From NCBI GenBank assembly GCA_028287305.1, contig JAQBPX010000038.1:124001-188000 (forward strand): a DNA stretch of 64,000 nucleotides, given 5' to 3'. The position numbers and the translations under genes are program-made. This DNA comes from Gemmatimonadota bacterium. GTDB taxonomy: Bacteria; Gemmatimonadota; Gemmatimonadetes; Gemmatimonadales; Gemmatimonadaceae. The notes beneath the pieces were generated by a model. It was not told the DNA's origin and did no database searches. It saw nothing but the letters and a program-made list of their open reading frames with translations. Of the stretch, positions 53,256-61,249 are shown one piece after another (within the stretch, counting starts at the first letter, position 1; each line of letters starts with the position of its first letter).

Positions 53256-54445
53256 TTCTTTGGACCCGCCACAAGGAGCCCTAGCGCTGCGACACCAGCT
53301 AACGCCGCGCCCATGAGGAAAGCGGCATGCGCGCCAGCGTGGTCCCATACGAGTCCGAAAGCTATCGACGCGGGGAGTGCGGCCAGGCCGGTGGCGAGAT
53401 AGTACCAGCCGAACGCTGTGCCTCGGCGCTCGGGGGTCACGAGGTCGGAGACAAGTGCGCGCTCCGATCCCTCGGTGAGGCCGAAGAAGATTCCGTATGT
53501 CAGGAACAGCGCCCATGCCTGCCACTGCACGTGGGCGAAGGCGAAGCCGACGTACACCGCTGCGTAGAGCAGCCATCCGGCGACCAGCGTCGGCACGCGG
53601 CCGAGGCGATCCGACAGCGCGCCGCCTGGTGTGCTCGAGCTGCTCTTCACGACGTGCAGCGCGGCCCAGAGAATCGGGGCCATCGCGATAGGGACGCCCA
53701 GCTGTGTCGCGCGCAGCAGCAGGAACGCATCTGTGGAGTTGCCGAGCGTGAAGACCACCAGCACACCGAGGACGCGCCAAAAGGAGGCGCCTAGGGGTTG
53801 CGAGAGGTCGGGGGCGCCGGCTGTGGGAGTATCGCGTCGTGCGACTTCCTTGATCGCGATGATGGCGACCAGCACCGCGATTGCGCCCGGAATCGCCGCG
53901 AACAGGAAGACGCGACGAATGGGCACGCCCCACCAGTGCAGCATCGCGAACGCGAGCAGTGGGCCAACCACCGCGCCGGCGTGATCGGACGCGCGGTGGA
54001 AGCCGAATGCGCGGCCCCGAATCGACGGGTCGACGGAGTCTGCAATGAGCGCATCGCGCGGCGAGTTGCGGAGCCCCTTCCCCACGCGATCGCTGACTCG
54101 GATCAGCAGCACCTGTGTCGCGCTCGTCGCGAAGCCGATGAGTGGGCGCACTGCGCTCGCGAGCACGTAGCCGCCGACCACGAGTGGCTTGCGCTTCTGC
54201 ACACGATCCGACCACCAGCCGCTGAACAGCTTGAGGAGCGCGGCGGTCGCCTCGGCGAAGCCCTCGATGGTGCCGATGAAGCTCGCGCTGGCGCCAAGCA
54301 CCGTGGAGAGGAACACGGGGAGCAGCGGATAGATCATCTCGCTGCTCGCGTCGGTGAAGAAGCTCACCGCAGCTATTGCGTAGATGTTCCTGGGCAGCGG
54401 CGCGCGCGGCTGTTCAGCGTGTTGCCGCGTTGCACCGCGGCTCAT
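53231..54445 (-). CDS. Major facilitator superfamily transporter
   Basis: A 404-residue transporter with twelve membrane helices. MFS signatures are DASSEMIYPLLPVFLS near residue 33, the A motif WWSDRVQKRKPLVVGG between helices 2 and 3 and DRVGKGLRNSPRDALIADS near 113. The last is typical of the group of major facilitator proteins of unknown substrate found beside sugar genes. The ATG at 54445 is preceded by the overlapping stop of the sugar nucleotidyltransferase gene (ATGA). The C-terminal residues TTHADGR are encoded by a repeat arm, so the end may have been altered by repeat insertion. Confidence 0.85.
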   Translation of the reverse strand: MSRGATRQHAEQPRAPLPRNIYAIAAVSFFTDASSEMIYPLLPVFLSTVLGASASFIGTIEGFAEATAALLKLFSGWWSDRVQKRKPLVVGGYVLASAVRPLIGFATSATQVLLIRVSDRVGKGLRNSPRDALIADSVDPSIRGRAFGFHRASDHAGAVVGPLLAFAMLHWWGVPIRRVFLFAAIPGAIAVLVAIIAIKEVARRDTPTAGAPDLSQPLGASFWRVLGVLVVFTLGNSTDAFLLLRATQLGVPIAMAPILWAALHVVKSSSSTPGGALSDRLGRVPTLVAGWLLYAAVYVGFAFAHVQWQAWALFLTYGIFFGLTEGSERALVSDLVTPERRGTAFGWYYLATGLAALPASIAFGLVWDHAGAHAAFLMGAALAGVAALGLLVAGPKKTTHADGR

Positions 54446-55443
54446 TTGTTCGTTGTGCCTCTCACTTCCGAGTTGTCTGCCACAGTGCACTCACCCCTGA
54501 AGTTCTCGACGACCACCTCATCACCCAAAAACGACTTGGTGAGCGTCACGTTCGTGAGCTTCGCCTTCTTGCCCACGATCGTGTGCGACAGCGTGGTGTC
54601 CTTCACCACCGACCCCGCGCCGAGCGACACATTCGGCCCGATCGTCGTGGCACCCGAGAGCGTCACGTCATCCTCGATATAGACCGGGTCCACGATCGTC
54701 ACGCCCGCCGGCAGCGTCTTCGGGCGGCGCGCGGCGCCGCGCTTCTCGAGGATCGTCTGGTTGGTCTCGAGCAGCGTGTCGAGCTTGCCCGCGTCGTACC
54801 ATCCTTCCACGTCCACCGCGCGGATCTTCGCGCCGTGGTCGATCATGTACTGGAACGCATCCGTCAGGTAGTACTCGCCCTTGTTCGGCGGCTGCGTCAT
54901 CACCCAGTCGATCGCCTGGCCGAGCAGCTTCCAGTCGCGGATGTAGTACAGCCCGATGTTCGCGCGCTTCGAGATGGGCGTGCTCGGCTTCTCGATGATC
55001 TGCGTCATGTTGCCTTCAGCGTCGGTCACCACTACGCCGAATCGCTGGTAGTCCTCGACTTCCTTCGTCCAGATGATGCCGTCCACGTCGAGCGACTTCA
55101 CCACCGAGAAGTCGGCGTCGAAGATCGTGTCCACGAAGATGATCATCACCGGCTGGTCCACGTGCGGCATCGCGAGGCGCACCGCGTCGGCGGTGCCGTT
55201 CTGCGTGACCTGCTCCACGAACACGCTCGGGAAGGGCGAGTGTTCGCGCGCGAACTGCTCGACCTTGTCCTTCAGGTGCCCCGTGATGTAGATGACCTCC
55301 TCCACGCCGCCGAGCTGCTGGAGGTCGTCCATCACGTAGTCGATCACCGGCTTGCCGGCGATCGGGAGCATCGGCTTGGGAACGAGGTGCGTGTGCGGGC
55401 GAAGGCGCGTGCCCTTGCCGGCGACGGGCATGATCACTTTCAT
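54442..55443 (-). CDS. Sugar-1-phosphate nucleotidyltransferase with a left-handed beta-helix tail
   Basis: A 333-residue enzyme of the glucose-1-phosphate thymidylyl/uridylyltransferase or mannose-1-phosphate guanylyltransferase family. MKVIMPVAGKGTRLRPHTHL at the start is the nucleotide loop, and IIFVDTIFDADFSVVKSLDV near 100 and NIGLYYIRDWKLLGQAID near 170 are catalytic-domain blocks. Residues about 240-333 contain hexapeptide-type repeats (VYIEDDVTLSGATTIGPNVSLGAGSVV). It makes an NDP-sugar for cell-surface polysaccharide. It overlaps the cupin gene upstream and the MFS gene downstream, so all three are one operon. Confidence 0.85.
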   Translation of the reverse strand: MKVIMPVAGKGTRLRPHTHLVPKPMLPIAGKPVIDYVMDDLQQLGGVEEVIYITGHLKDKVEQFAREHSPFPSVFVEQVTQNGTADAVRLAMPHVDQPVMIIFVDTIFDADFSVVKSLDVDGIIWTKEVEDYQRFGVVVTDAEGNMTQIIEKPSTPISKRANIGLYYIRDWKLLGQAIDWVMTQPPNKGEYYLTDAFQYMIDHGAKIRAVDVEGWYDAGKLDTLLETNQTILEKRGAARRPKTLPAGVTIVDPVYIEDDVTLSGATTIGPNVSLGAGSVVKDTTLSHTIVGKKAKLTNVTLTKSFLGDEVVVENFRGECTVADNSEVRGTTNK

Positions 55444-55817
55444 GGCTTCGAGGTTCCCTCGCGTCCGTAACGGTCCTTGATGCGCACCACGTCGTCGAGG
55501 TGCGGCGTGGAGGCTTCGAGCACGTCACAGTCGGTGACGGCTTCCATGTAATGGATGGTGCCCGGGGTGATCCGGAAGGAGTCACCGGGCTCGAGCTTCT
55601 GGTCGGTGAGCTCACCCTCGGGGTCGAGCTTCACCCAATAGATGAGCTGCCCGGTGAGCAGGTGAACGGTCTCGTCCTTCACGTTGTGATACTGGACCGA
55701 GAGAGATTCCCCCGCATTGATATGGAGGACCTTGCCCACGTACTGGTCGGTGTGGGCCCAGATCAGCTCCCAGCCCCAGGGCTTGGGAACGCGCGTGACG
55801 TTGGCGCGACCGCTCAT
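55440..55817 (-). CDS. Cupin-domain protein (phosphomannose isomerase type II-like)
   Basis: A 125-residue protein with a single cupin barrel. RVPKPWGWELIWAHTDQYVG near residue 8, LHINAGESLSVQYHNVKDET near 33 and the metal-ligand region GDSFRITPGTIHYMEAVTD near 85 are the blocks shared with type II mannose-6-phosphate isomerase and with small sugar-modifying cupins. It likely binds a divalent metal. Its stop overlaps the ATG of the nucleotidyltransferase gene by four bases, supporting a shared pathway in sugar-nucleotide formation. The ATG at 55817 is divergent from the UbiB gene. Confidence 0.78.
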   Translation of the reverse strand: MSGRANVTRVPKPWGWELIWAHTDQYVGKVLHINAGESLSVQYHNVKDETVHLLTGQLIYWVKLDPEGELTDQKLEPGDSFRITPGTIHYMEAVTDCDVLEASTPHLDDVVRIKDRYGREGTSKP

Positions 55818-55893
55818 GATTGCAGGGGTGGCAGGGGTGGAGGGACCACGGCGTGGCCCCAAATATAGGCTCGAGGCCGCCGAGGCACTTTTC

Positions 55894-57702
55894 ATGCTAA
55901 CGGTCGGGGCCGTGATCCTCTCTCCCAAGCACCTGCCGCGGCTCGCCGCAACCATCGGGCTGTTCACGCGCTACGGGCTGGCGGACGTCGCCAAGCAGTC
56001 CGGCATGAAGGGCATTGCGGGCACTGAGGACGCCGATGGCGAGGAGCAGGAAGGCCCCAGCCGTGAGAAAGCCGTGGGCTTCCGCAAGCGCCTGGTGGAG
56101 CTCGGGCCCGCTTACATCAAGCTCGGCCAGGTGCTCTCGACGCGCCCCGACCTGCTCCCCGACATCTACGTCAAGGAACTGGAGAAGCTCCAGGACGACG
56201 TTGACCAGATCCCCTACGAGGAGATCGAGCAGGTGATCGAGGAAGAGCTGAAGACGCGAATCTCCAAGCTCTTCACCGAATTCGACAAGAAGCCACTGGG
56301 CACCGCGAGCCTGGGGCAGGTGCACGCAGCCGAATTGCGCGGCGGGCGATCCGTGGTGGTCAAGGTGCAGCGCCCCGGCATTCGAGGGCCGCTGGCCGAG
56401 GACATCCTGTTCTTCCGGGAGCTGGCGACATTCCTCACGAACCACACGCAGGCGGGTGCGCGCGTGGACATGCTCGGCGTGGTGCAGCAGCTCGAGCGCG
56501 CGCTCACCGACGAGCTGGACTACCGCACCGAGGCGCGCAACTCGGCCGCGTTCCGGCGCTCGATGTCGGAGTTCCCGCGCATCCTGATCCCCAAGGTGAT
56601 CGAGGCGTACACCACCGAGCGCGTGCTCACGCTCGAGCGAGTGCGCGGGATCAAGATCGACACGGTGAGCCCGCTCACGCGCATCGAGCACGACTTCAGC
56701 CCCGTGGCCGACGAGCTGACGCGCGCGTACCTGAAGCAGATCGTGATCGACGGACACTTCCATGCGGACCCGCACCCCGGGAACGTGTTCGTCATCCTGC
56801 CGGAGATGCAGAACCCGCGCACGCCGAGCGAGGTGGTGGCGAGCGAGCGCCGCGACACCGAGCGCGTGGCGACGACCCCGCTCAGTCGCATGGAGGCGCA
56901 GGCGCAGGAGAGTGCTGCTGCACAGCCGCCCGACGTCGACGTCAAGCTCGCGCTGATCGACTTCGGGATGACGGCACGGCTCTCGACGAGCATGCGCGAC
57001 CAGATCGTGCGGCTCCTGATGGACCTGGCCGACAATCGCGGCGACGACGCGGCCGGGATCTTCATCGAGATCGGCGACCCGCTACCGGACTTCGACCGCA
57101 CGACGTACACGCGCGAGGTCGCGACGCTGATCGCGCGCAACTACGACCTGGCGGTGGGTGAGCTGGAGATGGGCACGGTGCTGTACGAGGCGATCAACAT
57201 CTCGTACCAGCGCGGACTGCGGCTGCCCGCCGAGCTCACGCTGCTCGCCAAGGCGATGTTCAACCTGGATGCGGTGAGCCGCTCACTCGACCCCAGCTAC
57301 TCGCCGATCGAGACGGTGCGCGACTACGGCAACAAGCTCGCGGCCACACGCTCGCAGCAGGCGCTCACCTCGCGCCGGCTGTTCCAGCTGGCCAGCGAGG
57401 GCGGCGAGTTCCTCAATGCGCTGCCTCACCGGCTCGACACGATCACGCAGCGCCTGGCGAACAACGAGTTCGAGACGCAGATCCAGGTGCCGCAGTTGCA
57501 GCTCATGATGCAGGGGCTGCAGAAGGTCGCGAACCGCGTCTTCTCCGGTCTCGTGCTCGCAGGCCTGCTGGTCGCGAGCGCGATGCTGCTCCCGTATCGC
57601 CGCGTCCTTGGCACGTGGGGCTTCTGGATCGCGGCGATACTGGGCGTCTACATGGTGATCACGATCCTGTGGACGGACCGCGACCGGGGTGGGCGGGGGT
57701 AA
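55894..57702 (+). CDS. UbiB/AarF (ABC1)-family atypical kinase
   Basis: A 602-residue protein kinase-like ATPase of quinone biosynthesis. The N-terminal KxGQ block (AYIKLGQVLSTRPDLLPDIY, near 80), PLGTASLGQVHAAELRGGRSVVVKVQRPGI (near 135) and the catalytic HADPHPGN near 290 are intact. Two C-terminal membrane helices (about 550-595) are typical of UbiB. Between HADPHPGN and the magnesium loop (LALIDFGMTARLS near 352) there are about fifty extra residues of low complexity; most relatives have about ten. UbiB is needed for coenzyme Q or menaquinone assembly. The start at 55894 follows a GAGG; an earlier ATG at 55816 would overlap the cupin start. Confidence 0.9.
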   Translation: MLTVGAVILSPKHLPRLAATIGLFTRYGLADVAKQSGMKGIAGTEDADGEEQEGPSREKAVGFRKRLVELGPAYIKLGQVLSTRPDLLPDIYVKELEKLQDDVDQIPYEEIEQVIEEELKTRISKLFTEFDKKPLGTASLGQVHAAELRGGRSVVVKVQRPGIRGPLAEDILFFRELATFLTNHTQAGARVDMLGVVQQLERALTDELDYRTEARNSAAFRRSMSEFPRILIPKVIEAYTTERVLTLERVRGIKIDTVSPLTRIEHDFSPVADELTRAYLKQIVIDGHFHADPHPGNVFVILPEMQNPRTPSEVVASERRDTERVATTPLSRMEAQAQESAAAQPPDVDVKLALIDFGMTARLSTSMRDQIVRLLMDLADNRGDDAAGIFIEIGDPLPDFDRTTYTREVATLIARNYDLAVGELEMGTVLYEAINISYQRGLRLPAELTLLAKAMFNLDAVSRSLDPSYSPIETVRDYGNKLAATRSQQALTSRRLFQLASEGGEFLNALPHRLDTITQRLANNEFETQIQVPQLQLMMQGLQKVANRVFSGLVLAGLLVASAMLLPYRRVLGTWGFWIAAILGVYMVITILWTDRDRGGRG

Positions 57703-58621
57703 CCCGCACGCGGCCATTCTTCTGGTCGAAGGTGATCGTCGCCTGGTCGAGAAACGCACGACCGAGCGAGACGACGTCCGGAATCCACGCCGGATTCGGC
57801 ACCACCGAGATGCGGGGTGCGTCGAACGACACTGCACCGACGCGCGCAGCTCCCTTGAGCGCCGCGCCCTTGATGTCCACCGCTTCGCCACCACCGAAGC
57901 GCGCCTGCCCCACGACTTCGAGCGGCCCGGCAAACGTGACCTTCCCGCTCCATGCGGGCGGCACGTTGGCGAATCCATCGCTCATCGAGTTCACCACCGC
58001 GGGAAAGTTCTGGTCGCCGAGTGCGATCTCGAATCCCAGGTTGCGGCCCGCGTCGAGGAATGCGACGACGTCGGTGCCGTTCACGGCGGGCAGCGAGCCG
58101 CGTGACAGCTGGAGCGTGCCCGCGCCGCGATCGATGGTCAGCAGCAGGTCGCGAAATGCATTGAGCCCGATGAAGCCATCGATCCCCGGGGGCAGCATCC
58201 CCTGCGTGACCACCGTCTCGAGCCCGCGCAGCGTGACGTCGCCGACGCGCACCGAGTCGAGCGTCGCGGTGGTGAGCGTGTCACCACCGTGCGTACGCGT
58301 GGCGAGTCCGAGCTTCGCGACAGCGACGTCGGTCAGCTCGCTCGGGCCACCGGTGGTCTCGAGGATGAGGTGAAGTTCCACGCCGTTGGCCTGCACGGTG
58401 AGCGGCGCTCGGCCGGCCGGCAGCGCGATGCTCGCGCCGGCGTCGGCCAGCTGGAGCGAGCGAGGAGCGGAGAGCCGAGGCACGGTGAAGGGACGATCCG
58501 CGGTGCGAGGTCCGGCAGGTGGCGCGCCGCGCATCACCTGCTGCGCGGCGAGCGGCCCGGTGGACGCGAAGGCAATGACGATCGAGGCGGCGACGAGCGC
58601 CGGCGTGTGTGCGTTACGCAT
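57659..58621 (-). CDS. Retropepsin-fold (clan AA) secreted protein with altered active-site motif
   Basis: A 320-residue protein with a signal peptide (about residues 1-27, TGPLAAQQ). It is built of two beta-rich lobes typical of aspartyl-protease-like proteins. LHLILETTGGPSELTDVAVA near 82 is the place of the usual D-T-G active site, and DGFIGLNAFRDLLLTIDR near 150 is the conserved second half of that lobe. A second lobe starts near 190, with FPAVVNSMSDGF at the corresponding site. In both the catalytic aspartate is replaced (E-T-T-G and N-S-M-S), so peptidase activity is doubtful. The 3' end overlaps the convergent UbiB gene by 44 bases. Confidence 0.68.
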   Translation of the reverse strand: MRNAHTPALVAASIVIAFASTGPLAAQQVMRGAPPAGPRTADRPFTVPRLSAPRSLQLADAGASIALPAGRAPLTVQANGVELHLILETTGGPSELTDVAVAKLGLATRTHGGDTLTTATLDSVRVGDVTLRGLETVVTQGMLPPGIDGFIGLNAFRDLLLTIDRGAGTLQLSRGSLPAVNGTDVVAFLDAGRNLGFEIALGDQNFPAVVNSMSDGFANVPPAWSGKVTFAGPLEVVGQARFGGGEAVDIKGAALKGAARVGAVSFDAPRISVVPNPAWIPDVVSLGRAFLDQATITFDQKNGRVRVTPAHPGRGPSTGS

Positions 58622-58688
58622 GGGAGTCGTGGGGAAGTGGTCGGAAGTGGGGCCAACACACGTCAGACACGAACGACTCGCGCGCGGT

Positions 58689-59438
58689 TTACTCGGCCGC
58701 CTGCGGCAGGAAGGGGTAGCGCTCGCGCACCGCGGCCACGTGTGAGGGATCCACATCCACCACGTGGCCCGGGAAGCGCTCTCCCCAGGGACCGTACGCA
58801 GCCGATCCACCGTCATAGGTGAGCCCGCCGGCGACGCCCAGCCGGTTGACGCCGATCACGTAGCACTGGTTCTCGATCGCGCGCGCCGGGAGCAGGGCGT
58901 CCCAGTGCGCGCGGCGGTCCACGGGCCAGTTCGCGATCACGAGCATCAGGTCACTCGCGCGCGCGACTTCGCGAAACAGCTCCGGGAATCGCAGGTCGTA
59001 GCAGACGAAGAGGCTCGTGCGCACGCCCTCGATGCTCACCGTGAGTGGCGCGCTCCCCGCCGCGTACGTCTTCGTCTCCTCGGCGAAGCCGAACAGCCGC
59101 TGCTTGCGGTAGCTGCCGGCGATCGCGCCATCAGGTCCGAACGCGACCGCCACGTTGCTCGCGCGCTCCTCACCCGCCTCGCGCACGGACATCCCTGCCA
59201 CGATCCACATCGCGTGCTTCGCGGCGAGCTCCCCCAGCACCATGCTGCTCTCGCCCGCCAGCGACTCGGCGAAGTGCTCGGCGTCCATCGTGAAGCCCGT
59301 CGTCGCCATCTCGGGGAGCACGAGCAGCTTCGCGCCATCGTGCGCGGCATTGTGCGCGACGATTCCCGCGCGCTTGAGCGAGAGCTGCGGGTCGTGCCAC
59401 CCGGTGTCGTATTCGCCGAGCGCGACCCGCAGGGTCAC
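58689..59438 (-). CDS. Nitrilase-superfamily amidase (omega-amidase type)
   Basis: A 249-residue carbon-nitrogen hydrolase with a complete Glu-Lys-Cys triad: LVLPEMATTGF near 45, AGSYRKQRLFGF near 112 and SLFVCYDLRFPELFR near 145. The size and the FVCYDLRFPE context fit omega-amidases (Nit2-like), which hydrolyse 2-oxoglutaramate or 2-oxosuccinamate. The ATG overlaps the stop of an aminotransferase gene by four bases, a pairing known from the glutamine transaminase-omega-amidase pathway and from methionine salvage. That gives a specific and testable substrate expectation. Confidence 0.87.
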   Translation of the reverse strand: MTLRVALGEYDTGWHDPQLSLKRAGIVAHNAAHDGAKLLVLPEMATTGFTMDAEHFAESLAGESSMVLGELAAKHAMWIVAGMSVREAGEERASNVAVAFGPDGAIAGSYRKQRLFGFAEETKTYAAGSAPLTVSIEGVRTSLFVCYDLRFPELFREVARASDLMLVIANWPVDRRAHWDALLPARAIENQCYVIGVNRLGVAGGLTYDGGSAAYGPWGERFPGHVVDVDPSHVAAVRERYPFLPQAAE

Positions 59439-60646
59439 AGCAGCGCTTCCCGGAGCTTCACGCTTCCCTCTCGTACCATGCGGGTGTCACAGCTGAAGGA
59501 GAAGCGAAGCGCATCGGCGCTGCGCGGGCCGAAGGCGTCGCCGGGGGCGCTGCCGATGCCGTCGGCGGCAAGTGAATCGGAGAGCGCTGCAGCGTCGGCA
59601 ACCTCGAGCCGCTGGTACACCGAGCTGTCCGTCTCCACCCAGAGGAAGAATGTCCCGGCGGGGGTGAATGCGCGCAACCCCGGGATCCCCTCGAGCGCGC
59701 GCAGCATGATGTCGCGTCGCACCCGGTAGGCGTCGCGCATGGTGAGGCTCGCCTCGTCGCTACCGGTGACGGCCGCGAGGGCCGCCCACTGCGCCAGGCT
59801 GTTCACGCCGTTGATGGTACAGCGGAGCAGCTTGGGAATGCGGTCGTGGAGCACCGGCGCGCGCGTCACCACGTAGCCGGTGCGCAGCCCGCTCATCGCG
59901 TGGCTCTTGGAGAAGGAGAAGATGCTCACCACGCGCTCGTTGTCGCGCGCCAGCGCGCCGATCGACAGGTGCGTGGCGGGGGCGAACACGACGTCCTCGT
60001 ATGCTTCGTCTGACACGACCCACAGGGAATGCTGGTGGGCCACCGCGAGGATGGCCGAGAGCGAGGAGGCGCCGAGCACGGCGCCGGTGGGGTTGTGCGG
60101 CGTGTTGACGAAGATCGCGCGCGTGCGCGGGGTGATCGCGGCGGCGATGTCGGTCGCGTCGTAGTCGTAGCCCCGGTCGGCGCGCAGCCCGACACCCACG
60201 GGCACCCCACCCGCGAGGCGGATGTTCTCGGCGACCTCGGTCCACATGGGATCGGGGATGATCACCTCGTCGCCCGGCTGGAGCAGCGACCCGAACACCA
60301 CGAACAGCGCGTGCATGGCGCCATTGGTGACGAAGATGTCCGCCGGCTTCACCCCTTCCAGCCCGTTCTTCCGCACCACCTTCTCGGCGAGCGCCTTTCG
60401 CAGCTCGGGGATGCCGTTGTTGGGGATGTAGTGGGTGCGTCCCGCGTAGGCCGCCGCGACCAGCGCCTCGGTGACGTGCGCCGCGGGGGCGAAGCTCGGG
60501 TCACCGGACTCGAAGCGGAACACCGGCTTTCCCTCCGCCTGGGTCTTCATCAGGCGCTCGCGGATCTGGACGATCTTGCCCAGGGAGATCTGGTCGAGGG
60601 GGTGGAAGGTGCCGGAGGTGGGGGCGCTATCCGTACGCTGGGGCAT
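59435..60646 (-). CDS. Class I/II pyridoxal-phosphate aminotransferase
   Basis: A 403-residue fold-type I aminotransferase. PNNGIPELRKALAEKV near residue 85, FVTNGAMHALFVVFGSLLQP near 112, VNTPHNPTGAVLGASS near 185 and FSFSKSHAMSGLRTGYVV near 255 (pyridoxal lysine in SFSKSHAM) are the family signatures. With an adjoining omega-amidase gene, a glutamine- or methionine-linked transamination (2-oxo-4-methylthiobutyrate as acceptor) is plausible. An aspartate aminotransferase role cannot be excluded. The start at 60646 is the usual domain limit; upstream open sequence belongs to the regulatory region of the divergent PII gene. Confidence 0.88.
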   Translation of the reverse strand: MPQRTDSAPTSGTFHPLDQISLGKIVQIRERLMKTQAEGKPVFRFESGDPSFAPAAHVTEALVAAAYAGRTHYIPNNGIPELRKALAEKVVRKNGLEGVKPADIFVTNGAMHALFVVFGSLLQPGDEVIIPDPMWTEVAENIRLAGGVPVGVGLRADRGYDYDATDIAAAITPRTRAIFVNTPHNPTGAVLGASSLSAILAVAHQHSLWVVSDEAYEDVVFAPATHLSIGALARDNERVVSIFSFSKSHAMSGLRTGYVVTRAPVLHDRIPKLLRCTINGVNSLAQWAALAAVTGSDEASLTMRDAYRVRRDIMLRALEGIPGLRAFTPAGTFFLWVETDSSVYQRLEVADAAALSDSLAADGIGSAPGDAFGPRSADALRFSFSCDTRMVREGSVKLREALL

Positions 60647-60850
60647 CGGGAATCCGGTTTGGGTAGCGAGGTGGGCTGGCCTTGCGCAGTGTACCGAATT
60701 GGATGCTTGGCGCGCAATAATTAATTCGCATTTGGCGTTCTGGGCGACAAAGTATTGTGAAGTGTGCATTAATTCGTGCTCATTCTGCACATTTCACTTG
60801 ACAGTTGGGTGATTTTTCACGACGATGAATCAACCCAAGCGCCCAAAGCC
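60647..60850. promoter_or_regulatory. A/T-rich divergent control region of the aminotransferase and PII genes
   Basis: This 204-base spacer is far richer in A/T than the rest of the window. It holds two direct repeats TTAATTCG (60721 and 60769) and a candidate promoter: TTGACA (60798-60803) with GACGAT 17 bases later. A clear sigma-54 type element is not visible. Confidence 0.45.
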
Positions 60851-61249
60851 ATGCATCTGATCACTGCCGTCGTCCGTCCCGAGCGCCTCCGTGCCGTGAA
60901 GGAAGCCCTGTTCCGGGTGGGAGTCACCGGCCTGACCCTCACCCGCGTGAGCGGTCATGGAGGCGAGGGCTCCGTGGTGGAGCACTACCGGACCTCCGCC
61001 CTGGTCCTCGAATTCCACGACAAGGTCAAGATCGAGATCGCCGTCTCCGAGCCGTTCGTGGAGACCACCATCCAGGCGATCCTCTCCTCCGCCTCCACCG
61101 GCCAGGTGGGCGACGGCAAGATCTTCGTGCAGGCGCTGGAGCGGGTGATCCGCATCCGGACCGGCGAGCGGGACAACGCCGCCCTCACGCCGGTAACGGC
61201 CGACGAGGTGCAGCAGCAGGCGCTCGGCCAGCCCGCCGGGGTGTCTTGA
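60851..61249 (+). CDS. PII-type nitrogen regulatory protein, atypical T-loop
   Basis: A 132-residue PII-family protein. The core is clear: MHLITAVVRPERLRAVKEAL at the start, KVKIEIAVSEPFVETTIQAI near 57, and STGQVGDGKIFVQALERVIR with RIRTGE near 82-104 for ATP binding. The T-loop differs from E. coli GlnB/GlnK. Aligning on the YR pair, the uridylylated Tyr51 is replaced by leucine (EHYRTSALVLEF), and the 2-oxoglutarate-contacting Gln39 is a glutamate (GHGGEGS). The stop overlaps the amt start (TGATG), so it is the cognate partner of the ammonium channel. Control by uridylylation seems unlikely. Confidence 0.85.
   Translation: MHLITAVVRPERLRAVKEALFRVGVTGLTLTRVSGHGGEGSVVEHYRTSALVLEFHDKVKIEIAVSEPFVETTIQAILSSASTGQVGDGKIFVQALERVIRIRTGERDNAALTPVTADEVQQQALGQPAGVS

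Noticed and set aside
60720-60776. Sigma-54 promoter for the PII/Amt genes
   Set aside because: TTGGC words are present but the GC dinucleotide at the required distance is missing or misplaced.
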